64,000 nt of DNA from contig CAVOWK010000008.1 of NCBI GenBank assembly GCA_963700045.1, forward strand, positions 62,001 to 126,000, read 5' to 3'. The notes under the pieces are model-generated. The model was not told where the DNA came from and made no database searches. It saw only the letters and a program-made list of their open reading frames with translations. Numbering within the stretch: position 1 is the stretch's first letter; each line of letters opens with the position of its first letter. The stretch comes from RPQJ01 sp963700045 (GTDB taxonomy: Bacteria; Pseudomonadota; Gammaproteobacteria; Steroidobacterales; Steroidobacteraceae). The translations under genes and the position numbers were made by a program. Below, piece by piece: positions 20,375 through 28,035 of the stretch.

Positions 20375-21322
20375 TCAGGTGAGCGGAATTTCGCGGCCGT
20401 GCGCCGCGAGCCACGCCGCAAAACTCTGCAGTTGCGGGTTGATCGAGCGCGTGAACTCGACGCTGCGCGCACGGCAGAAATCGGCGCTGAAGTCATGATT
20501 GAACTGGAACATGTTGCCGAGGTCTTCCGCGCCGGGGAAACCCAGGCCGCGATAGACGTCGAACGGCACGTCCTGGTGCAGGACCTCGCGGCCGAGCGCG
20601 CGCGTGAGCCCGGCCGCCATCTGCGCGCCGGTGAGGTGTTCGCCCGCAATGCCCACGGTACGGCCAGCGAACTCGTTGCCGCGCTTGAAGATCCCATGCG
20701 CACAACGACCGATGTCGTCGGCCGCGATGCCTGGCAAAGGCCTGGTGCCCATCGGCAATGCGAAGTACAGCTTGCCGTCGGGACCGGTCCTGGGGCCCAT
20801 GCCGAAGTGGATCAGGTTGTCCCAGTAAAACGACGTCAGCAGGCACGTGGTCGGCACGCCCGTCCCGCGGAAGTAGTCGTCCGCCTCGCCCTTCACGTCG
20901 AAGTGCGGCACCTTGTACTTGCCCATGAGCGTCGGCATGCGCGCATCATCGAGCTTGACGAAGCGTCGCGAGTCCTCGAGCGTGGACCAGACTACGTGCT
21001 GCACGCCCGCCTGCTTCGCGGCGTCGGCCAGCGCATGGGCTTCGGCCCGTTCCTGGTCCGGCGAAAAGTGGTTCCAGAAGAACGTCACGCAATACGCGCC
21101 ATAGGCGCCGTCGAACGCACGCGCCACGGCCGCCTGGTCGGCGATATCCGCTGCGACGACCTCGGCGCCGGCAGCCGCGAGTGCGCGCGCCTTCGGCGCG
21201 TCCGGGTCACGCGTGATGGCGCGCACGGCGAATTCACGGTCGGGGTCCGCAAGGATCGACCGCACGAGTCCGCCGCCTTGCGCGCCGGTCGCACCTGCCA
21301 CCGCAATGATCTTCTTCGTCAT
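20375..21322 (-). CDS. NmrA/HSCARG-type NAD(P)-binding protein
   Basis: An atypical short-chain dehydrogenase-like protein of 315 residues. The Rossmann loop is IIAVAGATGAQGGGLVRSIL (residues 5-24), a GxxGxxG variant. The usual catalytic Tyr-x-x-x-Lys is replaced by the NmrA pattern: YCVTFFWNHFSPDQE, HVVWSTLEDSRRF and HFDVKGEADDYFR (about 140). Such proteins bind NADP as redox sensors or act as reductases; the substrate is unknown. It is directly upstream of the SMR gene by 11 nt and downstream of the HisN-like gene by 26 nt, so the three may be cotranscribed. Confidence 0.87.
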   Translation of the reverse strand: MTKKIIAVAGATGAQGGGLVRSILADPDREFAVRAITRDPDAPKARALAAAGAEVVAADIADQAAVARAFDGAYGAYCVTFFWNHFSPDQERAEAHALADAAKQAGVQHVVWSTLEDSRRFVKLDDARMPTLMGKYKVPHFDVKGEADDYFRGTGVPTTCLLTSFYWDNLIHFGMGPRTGPDGKLYFALPMGTRPLPGIAADDIGRCAHGIFKRGNEFAGRTVGIAGEHLTGAQMAAGLTRALGREVLHQDVPFDVYRGLGFPGAEDLGNMFQFNHDFSADFCRARSVEFTRSINPQLQSFAAWLAAHGREIPLT

Positions 21323-21348
21323 TTTTCAATCCCCCGTGTCCTGCGTGA

Positions 21349-22116
21349 TCAGGAATAGATCGCGTCGTAGATCGATTGATGCAGCCTGCCGTTCGTCGCG
21401 AGCACACCGGTGCTCTGTGGCGTGAACGGTCGTCCCTCGAGATCGGTGAATCTGCCGCCTGCGGCTTCGACGATCACGGCGCAGGCGCCGACGTCGAGGA
21501 TGTTGACGTCCGATTCGACGACGGCATCGATGCGGCCCGATGCCAGCAGGTGGTATTGCAGGAAATCACCGTAACCGCGAATGCGGCTCAGCCGGCCGAC
21601 GAGCCTGCCGAACGCGGGCCAGCGCGGTCCAGTCGCCAGCGATTTCAGGTTGCCGGTCGAGAGCGCTGCGTTCTCGATCGTGTCGATGCTGCTGACGCGC
21701 AGTGGTTGCTCGTTCAGCCAGGCGCCGACACCGATCTCGCCGTAGGCGAGTTCGCCATAGACCGGCGCCGAGGACACGCCGACGATCAGCCGGCCCTTGT
21801 GCATCAGCGCGATCTGCGTCGAGAACATCGGATATTCGCGCACGAACGCCTTGGTGCCGTCGATCGGATCGACGAACCAGACGTAGTCCGCGTCGAGTGC
21901 CGTGGTGCCCGTCTCTTCGCCGTGGAAACCGTGTGCCGGAAACCTCGCGGCGAGCAGCGAGCGGATCGCCTTCTCGGTCTCGACGTCGGCCTCGGTCACC
22001 GGCGACTTGTCGGCCTTGATCGTGATCTTGAGGTTGCGCTGGTAGTAGTGACGAACGACGTCGTCGGCAGCGCGGGCTGCCTCCAGTGCTGCGGCAAGGA
22101 ATTCAGAATGCGGCAT
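21349..22116 (-). CDS. hisN: Inositol-monophosphatase family, probable histidinol-phosphatase HisN
   Basis: A Mg-dependent phosphatase of 255 residues. Metal motifs are seen in order: DKSPVTEADVETE (about 42), GEETG (about 72), VDPIDGTKAFVREYP (about 88-102) and NILDVGACAVIVEAAGG (about 208-224). The WVDPIDGT-F-R-P pattern fits the HisN subgroup, which dephosphorylates histidinol phosphate, but IMPase or CysQ-like activity is possible. The start is the ATG at 22116. No other histidine genes are nearby. Confidence 0.82.
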   Translation of the reverse strand: MPHSEFLAAALEAARAADDVVRHYYQRNLKITIKADKSPVTEADVETEKAIRSLLAARFPAHGFHGEETGTTALDADYVWFVDPIDGTKAFVREYPMFSTQIALMHKGRLIVGVSSAPVYGELAYGEIGVGAWLNEQPLRVSSIDTIENAALSTGNLKSLATGPRWPAFGRLVGRLSRIRGYGDFLQYHLLASGRIDAVVESDVNILDVGACAVIVEAAGGRFTDLEGRPFTPQSTGVLATNGRLHQSIYDAIYS

Positions 22117-22189
22117 GGCAACGATCCCGATGACGAGTCGGCATAGTACCGCGCCTTTCTTGACATCACCCCCCGCCTTGCCTACCGTG

Positions 22190-22390
22190 CTGCTTCCGAC
22201 AGGTGATCCCGCGAGCGCAGGCTCAGGGAGAACGGGAAGCCGGTCAGATTCCGGCGCTGCCCCCGCAACGGTAGTCGAGTAAAGCCACATCACCCGGTCC
22301 GCAAGGTCCGGCACCCACTGCGCGAAGGCGCGGGAAGGGGATGCAGGCAGGGCCCGCAAGCCCGCTCGAGAGCCCGGAGACCGGCCCGTC
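22190..22390 (+). promoter_or_regulatory. Cobalamin (AdoCbl) riboswitch upstream of btuB
   Basis: The B12-box aptamer core is visible: GGGAAGCCGGTCAGATTCCG (from 22234), GCTGCCCCCGCAACGGTA (the conserved B12 box, 22256-22273), the CACCCACTG-CGCGGGAAGG segment (about 22312-22340) and the closing GAGCCCGGAGACCGGCC (22369-22385). It sits about 150 nt before the btuB start, so excess cobalamin should repress btuB and the downstream pduO. Boundaries are approximate. I did not fold the expression platform. Confidence 0.93.
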
Positions 22391-22501
22391 GATCGAGACC
22401 AGCGTCGCGGTGGGCGAGCGGCCGGAACTCGGGCGGCCCTTCGTTCAGCGGCGACCGCCCCCGATCCGCCACACGCCATGCCGTTGCTGGATTTTTGTTT
22501 C

Positions 22502-22517
22502 GCGTCCTCGAGGACGC
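22502..22517 (+). repeat. 16-bp perfect palindrome just before btuB
   Basis: GCGTCCTCGAGGACGC is fully self-complementary. It lies 22 bp before the chosen ATG and downstream of the riboswitch aptamer. It could be part of the switch that masks the ribosome site, or a dimeric repressor site. Confidence 0.6.
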
Positions 22518-22539
22518 ATGCACGGGGTGTGGCAAGACA

Positions 22540-24420
22540 ATGGCCAGTTCCAAGTCCGCGTTTTCCACGCGGCAGAGTCTCCTGCGTATTTCCATCCATG
22601 GCCTGCGGGGCGTCGCGACCCTGCTGGCGGCCGTCGTCACGACGACCAGCCGCGCCGACGATGCCCAGCCCGAGATGAACGTGGTCGTCACGGCGACCCG
22701 CGTGCCGACGCCCGCCGACGAGGTGCTGGCGCCTGTCGTCGTGATCGACCGCGCAACGATCGAACGCAGCAACGCCGGCGATGCCGCAGAGCTGCTGCGG
22801 TTCCATGCCGGTCTCGACATCGCAAGCAACGGCGGACCCGGCCAGCCGACGGCGATGTTCATTCGCGGCGCCGAGAGCAACCAGGCGCTGGTGCTGGTCG
22901 ACGGCATCCGCATCAATCCAGGCACCATCGGCCTGCCCGGCCTGCAGAATATCCGCCCCGACATGATCGAGCGCATCGAAGTCGTGAAAGGCCCGCGCTC
23001 CGCACTGTGGGGCAGCGATGCGATTGGCGGCGTGGTCAACGTCGTGACCCGTCGCGGCTCGCAGGACGGCTGGATCACGGAAGCCGGCTACGGCGCTTAC
23101 GACACGAGACGCGCCAGTCTCAACGGTGGTGTCGACCTCGGGCAGTCCGCGGCACTCGATGTCGGTGTTTCGTGGACGGACAGCGACGGATTCCCGACCC
23201 GTACGACCGACGACATCGACCGCGGCTACGACAACCTGAGCGCGAACGTCGCGCTGCGCGCCGACGTTGGTGCGGCCGAAGTCACGGTCCAGCACTGGCG
23301 TACGGCAGGCACGTCGGAGTATTCCGATTTCTTCCTGACGCCGGTCGACCAGGACTACGTCACGTCGACCACGGCGGCCGAGCTGCGCCTGCCGGCCGGC
23401 GCGGCAGGCGAGGTTCGCGTCTCGGTCAACCACCTCGAGGACGAGATCCAGCAGAACCAGTCGCCCGATTTCCTCGAGACCGAGCGGAATACCCTGGACG
23501 CCCAGTACGACTGGAAGCTGTCGGAGGTGCACGGGCTCGGCGTCGGCGCGATGTATGCGCGCGAGCGCGCGAGCAGCGAATCGTTCGGCGAGGGCTTCAA
23601 GTCGGATACCGACACGGTCAACGTCTATGTGCAGGACCGGATCTCGGTCGGGCCACATCTTGCGATGCTGGCGCTCGGCTACACCGATCACGAGACGGCA
23701 GGTTCCGAGGTCACGTGGAACGCCGAGTACGGCTACGCCTTCAATGCCCAGCGCACGCGCGTCTACGGCCTGGCCGGCAGCGGCTTCCGGGCCCCCGACG
23801 CGACGGATCGCTTTGGCTACGGCGGCAACCCCGACCTGAAGCCGGAGCGCTCGCAGAACTACGAAATCGGCGTGAAGCATGCGCTGACACCGCGGCAGTC
23901 GCTGACGATCTCCGCCTTCCACACCGACATCGAGGACCTGATCGACTTCACCGTGCTGTCGTACGATCCGTTCGAGGGCATCAACGAGAACGTCGCCGAG
24001 GCGCGCGTCGAGGGCATCGAAGCATCGTGGGTGTACGCCGGCTCGCTCTGGCAGGCCCGCGTGGAAGCGATTTACCAGGACCCGCGGGACCGCGCCGACG
24101 ATTCACGGTTACTGCGCCGCGCGCAGGAGAGCCTCACGGTCGGCCTGACGCGTGCATTCGGCCCGGTGCTGTTCGGCCTCGACGTGCTCGCCACCGGCGA
24201 CCGCAAGGACTTCGGCTTTCCACAGGACGTGACGCTCGACGGCTACGTGCTCGCGAACCTGACCGCCCAATGGCATGTCTCGCCGAGCCTGTCGCTGATC
24301 GCTCGGGTGGAGAACCTGCTGGACGAGGACTACGAACTCGCCGACACGTACAATACGGCGGACCGCGGTCTGTACGTGTCGATGCGTTACGCCCCGGGGG
24401 CGGGCAACAGAGGCAAGTAG
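22540..24420 (+). CDS. btuB: TonB-dependent outer-membrane cobalamin receptor BtuB
   Basis: A 22-strand outer-membrane barrel of 626 residues that imports B12 with TonB energy. An N-terminal signal peptide (about 1-37, ending near TSRADD) is followed by the TonB box region (MNVVVTATR, about 44) and the plug domain. The plug shows VVIDRATIERSNAGDAAELL, FIRGAESNQALVLVDG and ERIEVVKGPRSALWGSDAIG. The last barrel strands contain ARVENLLDEDYELADTYNTA. The ATG at 22540 is preferred to one 45 nt upstream because it gives a normal signal peptide. The cobalamin riboswitch upstream fixes the likely substrate. pduO follows 5 nt after the stop. Confidence 0.94.
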   Translation: MASSKSAFSTRQSLLRISIHGLRGVATLLAAVVTTTSRADDAQPEMNVVVTATRVPTPADEVLAPVVVIDRATIERSNAGDAAELLRFHAGLDIASNGGPGQPTAMFIRGAESNQALVLVDGIRINPGTIGLPGLQNIRPDMIERIEVVKGPRSALWGSDAIGGVVNVVTRRGSQDGWITEAGYGAYDTRRASLNGGVDLGQSAALDVGVSWTDSDGFPTRTTDDIDRGYDNLSANVALRADVGAAEVTVQHWRTAGTSEYSDFFLTPVDQDYVTSTTAAELRLPAGAAGEVRVSVNHLEDEIQQNQSPDFLETERNTLDAQYDWKLSEVHGLGVGAMYARERASSESFGEGFKSDTDTVNVYVQDRISVGPHLAMLALGYTDHETAGSEVTWNAEYGYAFNAQRTRVYGLAGSGFRAPDATDRFGYGGNPDLKPERSQNYEIGVKHALTPRQSLTISAFHTDIEDLIDFTVLSYDPFEGINENVAEARVEGIEASWVYAGSLWQARVEAIYQDPRDRADDSRLLRRAQESLTVGLTRAFGPVLFGLDVLATGDRKDFGFPQDVTLDGYVLANLTAQWHVSPSLSLIARVENLLDEDYELADTYNTADRGLYVSMRYAPGAGNRGK

Positions 24421-24425
24421 CAGTC

Positions 24426-24971
24426 ATGGGGCACCGACTCAGCAAGATCTACACACGGACCGGCGACGACGGCAGCACGGGCCTCGGCGACGGGATGCGG
24501 GTGCCAAAGGAACACCTGCGGGTCGAGGCCTATGGCACGGTCGACGAGGCGAACAGCGCGATCGGCGTGGTGCTCGCGGTGCCGGGCCTGCCCGACGCCG
24601 TGCAGGCGACGCTGACCGAAATCCAGCACGACCTGTTCGACCTCGGTGGCGAACTCTGCATTCCCGGTCATCGTGCGATCACTGCCGCGTACGTGGATCG
24701 GCTTGAACAGTCGCTCGATGCGTTCAACGACGGACTGCCGCCGCTCAAGGACTTCATCCTGCCGGGCGGCGGCCAGGCGGCCTCCGCGTGCCACCTTGCC
24801 CGGACGGTCGCGCGTCGCGCAGAGCGGCGCGTGTGGGCGCTCGCCCGTGCCGAGTTCGTCGCACCCGAGGTCCCGCAGTACCTCAATCGGTTGTCGGACC
24901 TGTTGTTCGTGATCGCGCGCGTGCTGGCTCGGCACGAACATGGCAGTGAAGTGCTTTGGCGGCGGCGGTAG
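24426..24971 (+). CDS. pduO: PduO-type cob(I)alamin adenosyltransferase
   Basis: Transfers the adenosyl group from ATP to cob(I)alamin, making coenzyme B12. The ATP-binding N terminus KIYTRTGDDGSTGLGDG (7-23) and VEAYGTVDEANSAIG (about 33-47) are diagnostic. The C-terminal FILPGGGQAASACHLARTV and RRAERRVW carry the active-site arginine region. 181 residues is normal. It starts 5 nt after btuB, so the same riboswitch should control uptake and activation of B12 together. Confidence 0.95.
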   Translation: MGHRLSKIYTRTGDDGSTGLGDGMRVPKEHLRVEAYGTVDEANSAIGVVLAVPGLPDAVQATLTEIQHDLFDLGGELCIPGHRAITAAYVDRLEQSLDAFNDGLPPLKDFILPGGGQAASACHLARTVARRAERRVWALARAEFVAPEVPQYLNRLSDLLFVIARVLARHEHGSEVLWRRR

Positions 24972-25061
24972 CCGCGCCTTGATCTGTGGCCGCCCAGGTG
25001 CTTCGATGTTCCTGCAGGACTTGAGATCAGCGGCCCACAACTGCATAAGACGGCCCGCGGC

Positions 25062-25170
25062 TGCGATTGTCCGGATGCGAGCGGAAGACACGCCGTGAAT
25101 ACGTCCCTGTAGGCTCGCGCGCGACGTCCATGTCGCGCGACGGTCTTCAGCTCGCATCCGGACAATTGCA
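25062..25170 (+). repeat. Structured intergenic element, copy A (53-nt core inside 28-bp inverted arms)
   Basis: The arms at 25062-25089 and 25143-25170 are inverted repeats with two mismatches; the inner 24 bp begin ATTGTCCGGATGCGAGC. The core at 25090-25142 contains TACGTCCCTGTAGGCT and an inner hairpin CGCGCGAC-GTCCAT-GTCGCGCG. A second copy of the core, in the opposite orientation, is at 25424-25476. It lies between the convergent pduO and btuF genes. The rest of this 569-bp gap (24972-25061, 25171-25393, 25507-25540) shows no gene. Confidence 0.85.
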
Positions 25171-25393
25171 TCCGTTGATGCTGTTGCCACTGAACGATCG
25201 ACGGCGCCGACAGGTCGCGGTCTGCAGCATTAGCAGGATTCGGCGCGATCACGACCTCGTGACGCCGCGTTTTCCAATTCGCCAACGTCAACGCTCAACG
25301 CTGTTGTCGGCGTCGAGCGGCACGCGGACGCCCACCGAGTCGCGCCAACCCAATAAGTCGCAGCGAAAGCGAAGTCGCGAACTCGATGCGCAG

Positions 25394-25506
25394 CGCGTCC
25401 GCTTCCGAAGAGTTCCGGGAGACTGTCGCGCGCCATGGACGGCGCGCGCAAGCCTACAGGGACGTACTTGCGGCGTGTCTCCCGGAACTCTCCGGAAGCG
25501 GGCGCG
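25394..25506 (-). repeat. Structured intergenic element, copy B (same core, different arms)
   Basis: Read on the minus strand, the core at 25424-25476 matches copy A at 46 of 53 positions by eye. The inner hairpin is CGCGCGCC-GTCCAT-GGCGCGCG: an A-T pair of copy A is a C-G pair here, a compensatory change. The arms (25394-25423 and 25477-25506, 30 bp, two mismatches, containing GAGTTCCGGGAGAC) share only their innermost GAC with the arms of copy A. Confidence 0.85.
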
Positions 25507-25540
25507 TTCGCGCCTCAGAGCTAAAGACCAGCATTCGAGA

Positions 25541-26473
25541 CTACGGTGCCGACGCCAGGCGTGAGCGGGCCCGCTCGAGCGCCGAGCAGGTCACCTCGAC
25601 GCCCTGCGCCAGCCGCGGCGACGCCCGGGTCACCAGGTCCGACGACAGCTTGAACACGTTGCCCGATCGCACCGCTTGCATGCGCGGCCACTGGCTCCAG
25701 AGTTCGAGCGGCCTGGCGATCGTGTCGTCCGTGCTCAGGATCACCTGCGGGTCGGCGGCGAGCACCGCTTCCGCCGCAATCGGCGGTGCCAGCTGCGGCA
25801 GGTCTGCAAACACGTTGCGGCCACCGCACAGCACGACGATTTCGCTGATCACGTGCCGGCCGTTCACGGTGTAGATCGGCTCGTCGTCGATCTGTATGAA
25901 CACGCTGAGCGGCGGTCGCTGCGCATACCTCGCGCGCTGCCGTGCCACTCGGGTCTCGAAGTCGCGCGCGGTTCTCTCGGCCACCGGCAGCGTGCCCGCA
26001 AGCCGGCCCACCTGACGCAACGCGCGCGGCACGTCCGCGAGGCTCTGCGTCGGCACTTCGACGATGTTGAGCCCGAGCGAGCGCAGTCGCGAGATCGTCG
26101 TTGCGGGCGTCCCTGTGGGCCAGACCAGCACCACGTCGGGCCGCAGCTCGAGCACTCGCTCGGGATCCACGCGCCACGCATCGCCCACGCGCGGCACCGC
26201 TTGTGCCGCCGCGGGGTAATCGCTGAATTCGACCGTGCCGACCAGCAGAGATCCCGCGCCGGCCGCATACGCGATCTCGGTGAGATTCGGAGCCAGGCTG
26301 ATGAGACGCGGCCTGTGCGGCGCAATCGCCTTTGCATCATTGGCGACGACCCTCGGTGCGAACGCGACTGGCAGGACGGCCGCGGCCAGCAGCAGGGCTG
26401 CGCCGAACGGCGAAAAGCGTCGTCGCGGCGACCGCAGGACGGTCGCAAGGATGCCGGTAAGGGTCATGCGCAT
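25541..26473 (-). CDS. btuF: Cobalamin-binding periplasmic protein (BtuF-like)
   Basis: The substrate-binding partner of a BtuCD importer. A signal peptide or anchor (about 1-45, FGAALLLAAAVLPVAFAP) precedes the two-lobed class III binding fold. Landmarks are RLISLAPNLTEIAYAAGAGS (about 56), YPAAAQAVPRVGDAWRVDPE, LRPDVVLVWPTG (about 105-120) and the C-terminal lobe with GGRNVFADLPQLAP. 310 residues from the ATG at 26473; another ATG at 26467 is equally possible. It ends in the repeat-bearing gap opposite pduO and lies 14 nt downstream of ampE. B12 specificity is inferred from the family and from the btuB-pduO operon. Confidence 0.88.
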   Translation of the reverse strand: MRMTLTGILATVLRSPRRRFSPFGAALLLAAAVLPVAFAPRVVANDAKAIAPHRPRLISLAPNLTEIAYAAGAGSLLVGTVEFSDYPAAAQAVPRVGDAWRVDPERVLELRPDVVLVWPTGTPATTISRLRSLGLNIVEVPTQSLADVPRALRQVGRLAGTLPVAERTARDFETRVARQRARYAQRPPLSVFIQIDDEPIYTVNGRHVISEIVVLCGGRNVFADLPQLAPPIAAEAVLAADPQVILSTDDTIARPLELWSQWPRMQAVRSGNVFKLSSDLVTRASPRLAQGVEVTCSALERARSRLASAP

Positions 26474-26487
26474 TCGATCCGGGCAGC

Positions 26488-27399
26488 TCAGACAGCGGCG
26501 CCCGTGATGACGAGGAGCGCGATCACGGCCACCCAGATCCAGAGCGAGCGCTGCACGATCCGCCAGGCACCACGCGCCGTCGCGACGTCGAGCTTGTCCG
26601 GGTTCACAGAGGCCAGGCTGGGTTGCAGTGAACCCTTGCCCACGCGCGCCAGCAGATCCTCGCTGCGATCGAGCACGCCCGTCGCCGGACCCACGCGCTC
26701 GACTGCCGAGCGCCAGTTGCCCACCGCATCCTCGAAACTCCCGGCGAGCGCATACGCCAGCGCCGTGAGTCGCGCCGGCAACCACGACAGCACGCCATGG
26801 ACGAATGCCAGGACGCTGCCGAGATCCCCGCGGATCCGCGGCACACCCTGGCGCGCAGCCTCGAACGCGGCACGCCGCCGCAACATGTCGCTGACCCGGT
26901 AGAGCCACGCGCCGCCGGCCCCGAGCACCATGAACCAGAAGACCACGCCGAAGATACGGTTGTTGGCCTGGATGAAGATCGCCTCTTCCACCGCTTCGCG
27001 AACGCCAAGGCCGAGCGGCGTCGGGCTCGACTCCAGCAATTCCTTGCCGCGAAGCAGGGCTTCGTCGCGATCATGGCGCTCGAGGGCCGCAGCGTAGTCG
27101 TCGACTTCGTCCTGCAGGTCGCGCGGACCGAAGGCGAACAGCAGGACGAAGACGGCGAACGCGAACTGCAGCAGGCCAAGCAGGTGCGGATCGAGCCAGC
27201 GCGCCAGCAGCAGCACGGGCACCACGGGCAGCGCGATCAGGCCACACGCGGCAAGCACTACCGGCAACCCGGTCTGTCCCGCCAGCGCGCTATCGGCCCA
27301 GTCGAAATACGGATCGAGCCACCGCCACTCGCGCAGGTGCAGCAGGTGCGTGAGGCCCCGCTCGCAGACAAGCGCGAACAGCAGCGCGAGCAGGCTCAT
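26488..27399 (-). CDS. ampE: AmpE-like inner-membrane protein
   Basis: A 303-residue polytopic membrane protein related to AmpE and, distantly, to CobD/CbiB. Hydrophobic segments are at about 1-15, 45-65, 72-92, 150-170 and 283-303. The acidic-rich loop DLQDEVDDYAAALERHDRDE (about 93-112) and VREAVEEAIFIQANNRIFGV are family hallmarks. Its start overlaps the ampD stop by 4 nt, the same ampD-ampE coupling seen in enterics and pseudomonads, where the pair affects cell-wall recycling and beta-lactamase signalling. No ampC or ampR is visible in this window. Confidence 0.87.
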   Translation of the reverse strand: MSLLALLFALVCERGLTHLLHLREWRWLDPYFDWADSALAGQTGLPVVLAACGLIALPVVPVLLLARWLDPHLLGLLQFAFAVFVLLFAFGPRDLQDEVDDYAAALERHDRDEALLRGKELLESSPTPLGLGVREAVEEAIFIQANNRIFGVVFWFMVLGAGGAWLYRVSDMLRRRAAFEAARQGVPRIRGDLGSVLAFVHGVLSWLPARLTALAYALAGSFEDAVGNWRSAVERVGPATGVLDRSEDLLARVGKGSLQPSLASVNPDKLDVATARGAWRIVQRSLWIWVAVIALLVITGAAV

Positions 27400-28016
27400 G
27401 CCGGCGCGACCTCGAGTTCGAATTGCACCAGCGACCGCAGCCGCGGCCAGTCGAAGGCCGGACCCGGATCCGACTTGCGGCCAGGCGCGATGTCGCTGTG
27501 ACCGACGACGCGGTCGGGCGTGAGGCGCGGGTAACTGCGGCAAAGCACGGCGATCACCCGGGCGAGCATTGCATACTGCGTTGACTCGTAGGGTGAATGA
27601 TCGGCGCCTTCGAGTTCGATCCCGATCGAAAAATCATTGCAGCGCTCGCGCCCGGCCCACGATGACGCGCCGGCATGCCAGGCCCGGAGCTGGAACGGGA
27701 CGTATTGCACGATCTCGCCGCTGCGCCGGATCAGCAGGTGGGAGGACACCCGCAGGTCAGCCACCGCGGCGAAATACGGGTGGACGTCGGGCGGGAGCAC
27801 GTTGGTGAACAACTGGTCGATCCAAGGTCCGCCGAACTCGCCGGGTGGCAGGCTGATGCCGTGCACGACGATGAGATCCGGCTCGACGCCCTGCGGCCGT
27901 TCGTCGCAGTTCGGCGAAGGCAGCTGGCGGGCCAGCTCGAGCAGGCCGCGATCCGTGTCGATCGCGAAGCGTGCGGCCGGTAGATTCGCAGGGCGTTGTC
28001 GTCGCATCACCCACAT
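27396..28016 (-). CDS. ampD: 1,6-anhydro-N-acetylmuramyl-L-alanine amidase AmpD
   Basis: Cytoplasmic zinc amidase of murein recycling. IVVHGISLPPGEFGG (about 49-63) holds the first zinc histidine. ARAWHAG-type sequence QLRAWHAGASSWAGRERCND (about 107-126) and VVGHSDIAPGRKSDPGPAFD (about 168-187) hold the remaining ligands and the catalytic region. 206 residues, slightly longer than E. coli AmpD (183) at the N terminus; an ATG nine bases in is an alternative start. It is divergent from bioA with only 19 bp between them. Confidence 0.94.
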   Translation of the reverse strand: MWVMRRQRPANLPAARFAIDTDRGLLELARQLPSPNCDERPQGVEPDLIVVHGISLPPGEFGGPWIDQLFTNVLPPDVHPYFAAVADLRVSSHLLIRRSGEIVQYVPFQLRAWHAGASSWAGRERCNDFSIGIELEGADHSPYESTQYAMLARVIAVLCRSYPRLTPDRVVGHSDIAPGRKSDPGPAFDWPRLRSLVQFELEVAPA

Positions 28017-28035
28017 GATGCCCTAAAATCCCTCC

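Noticed and set aside
25062..25506. Two repeats as a minimal CRISPR array
   Set aside because: The copies are inverted, structured and 254 bp apart with no spacer pattern and no cas genes.
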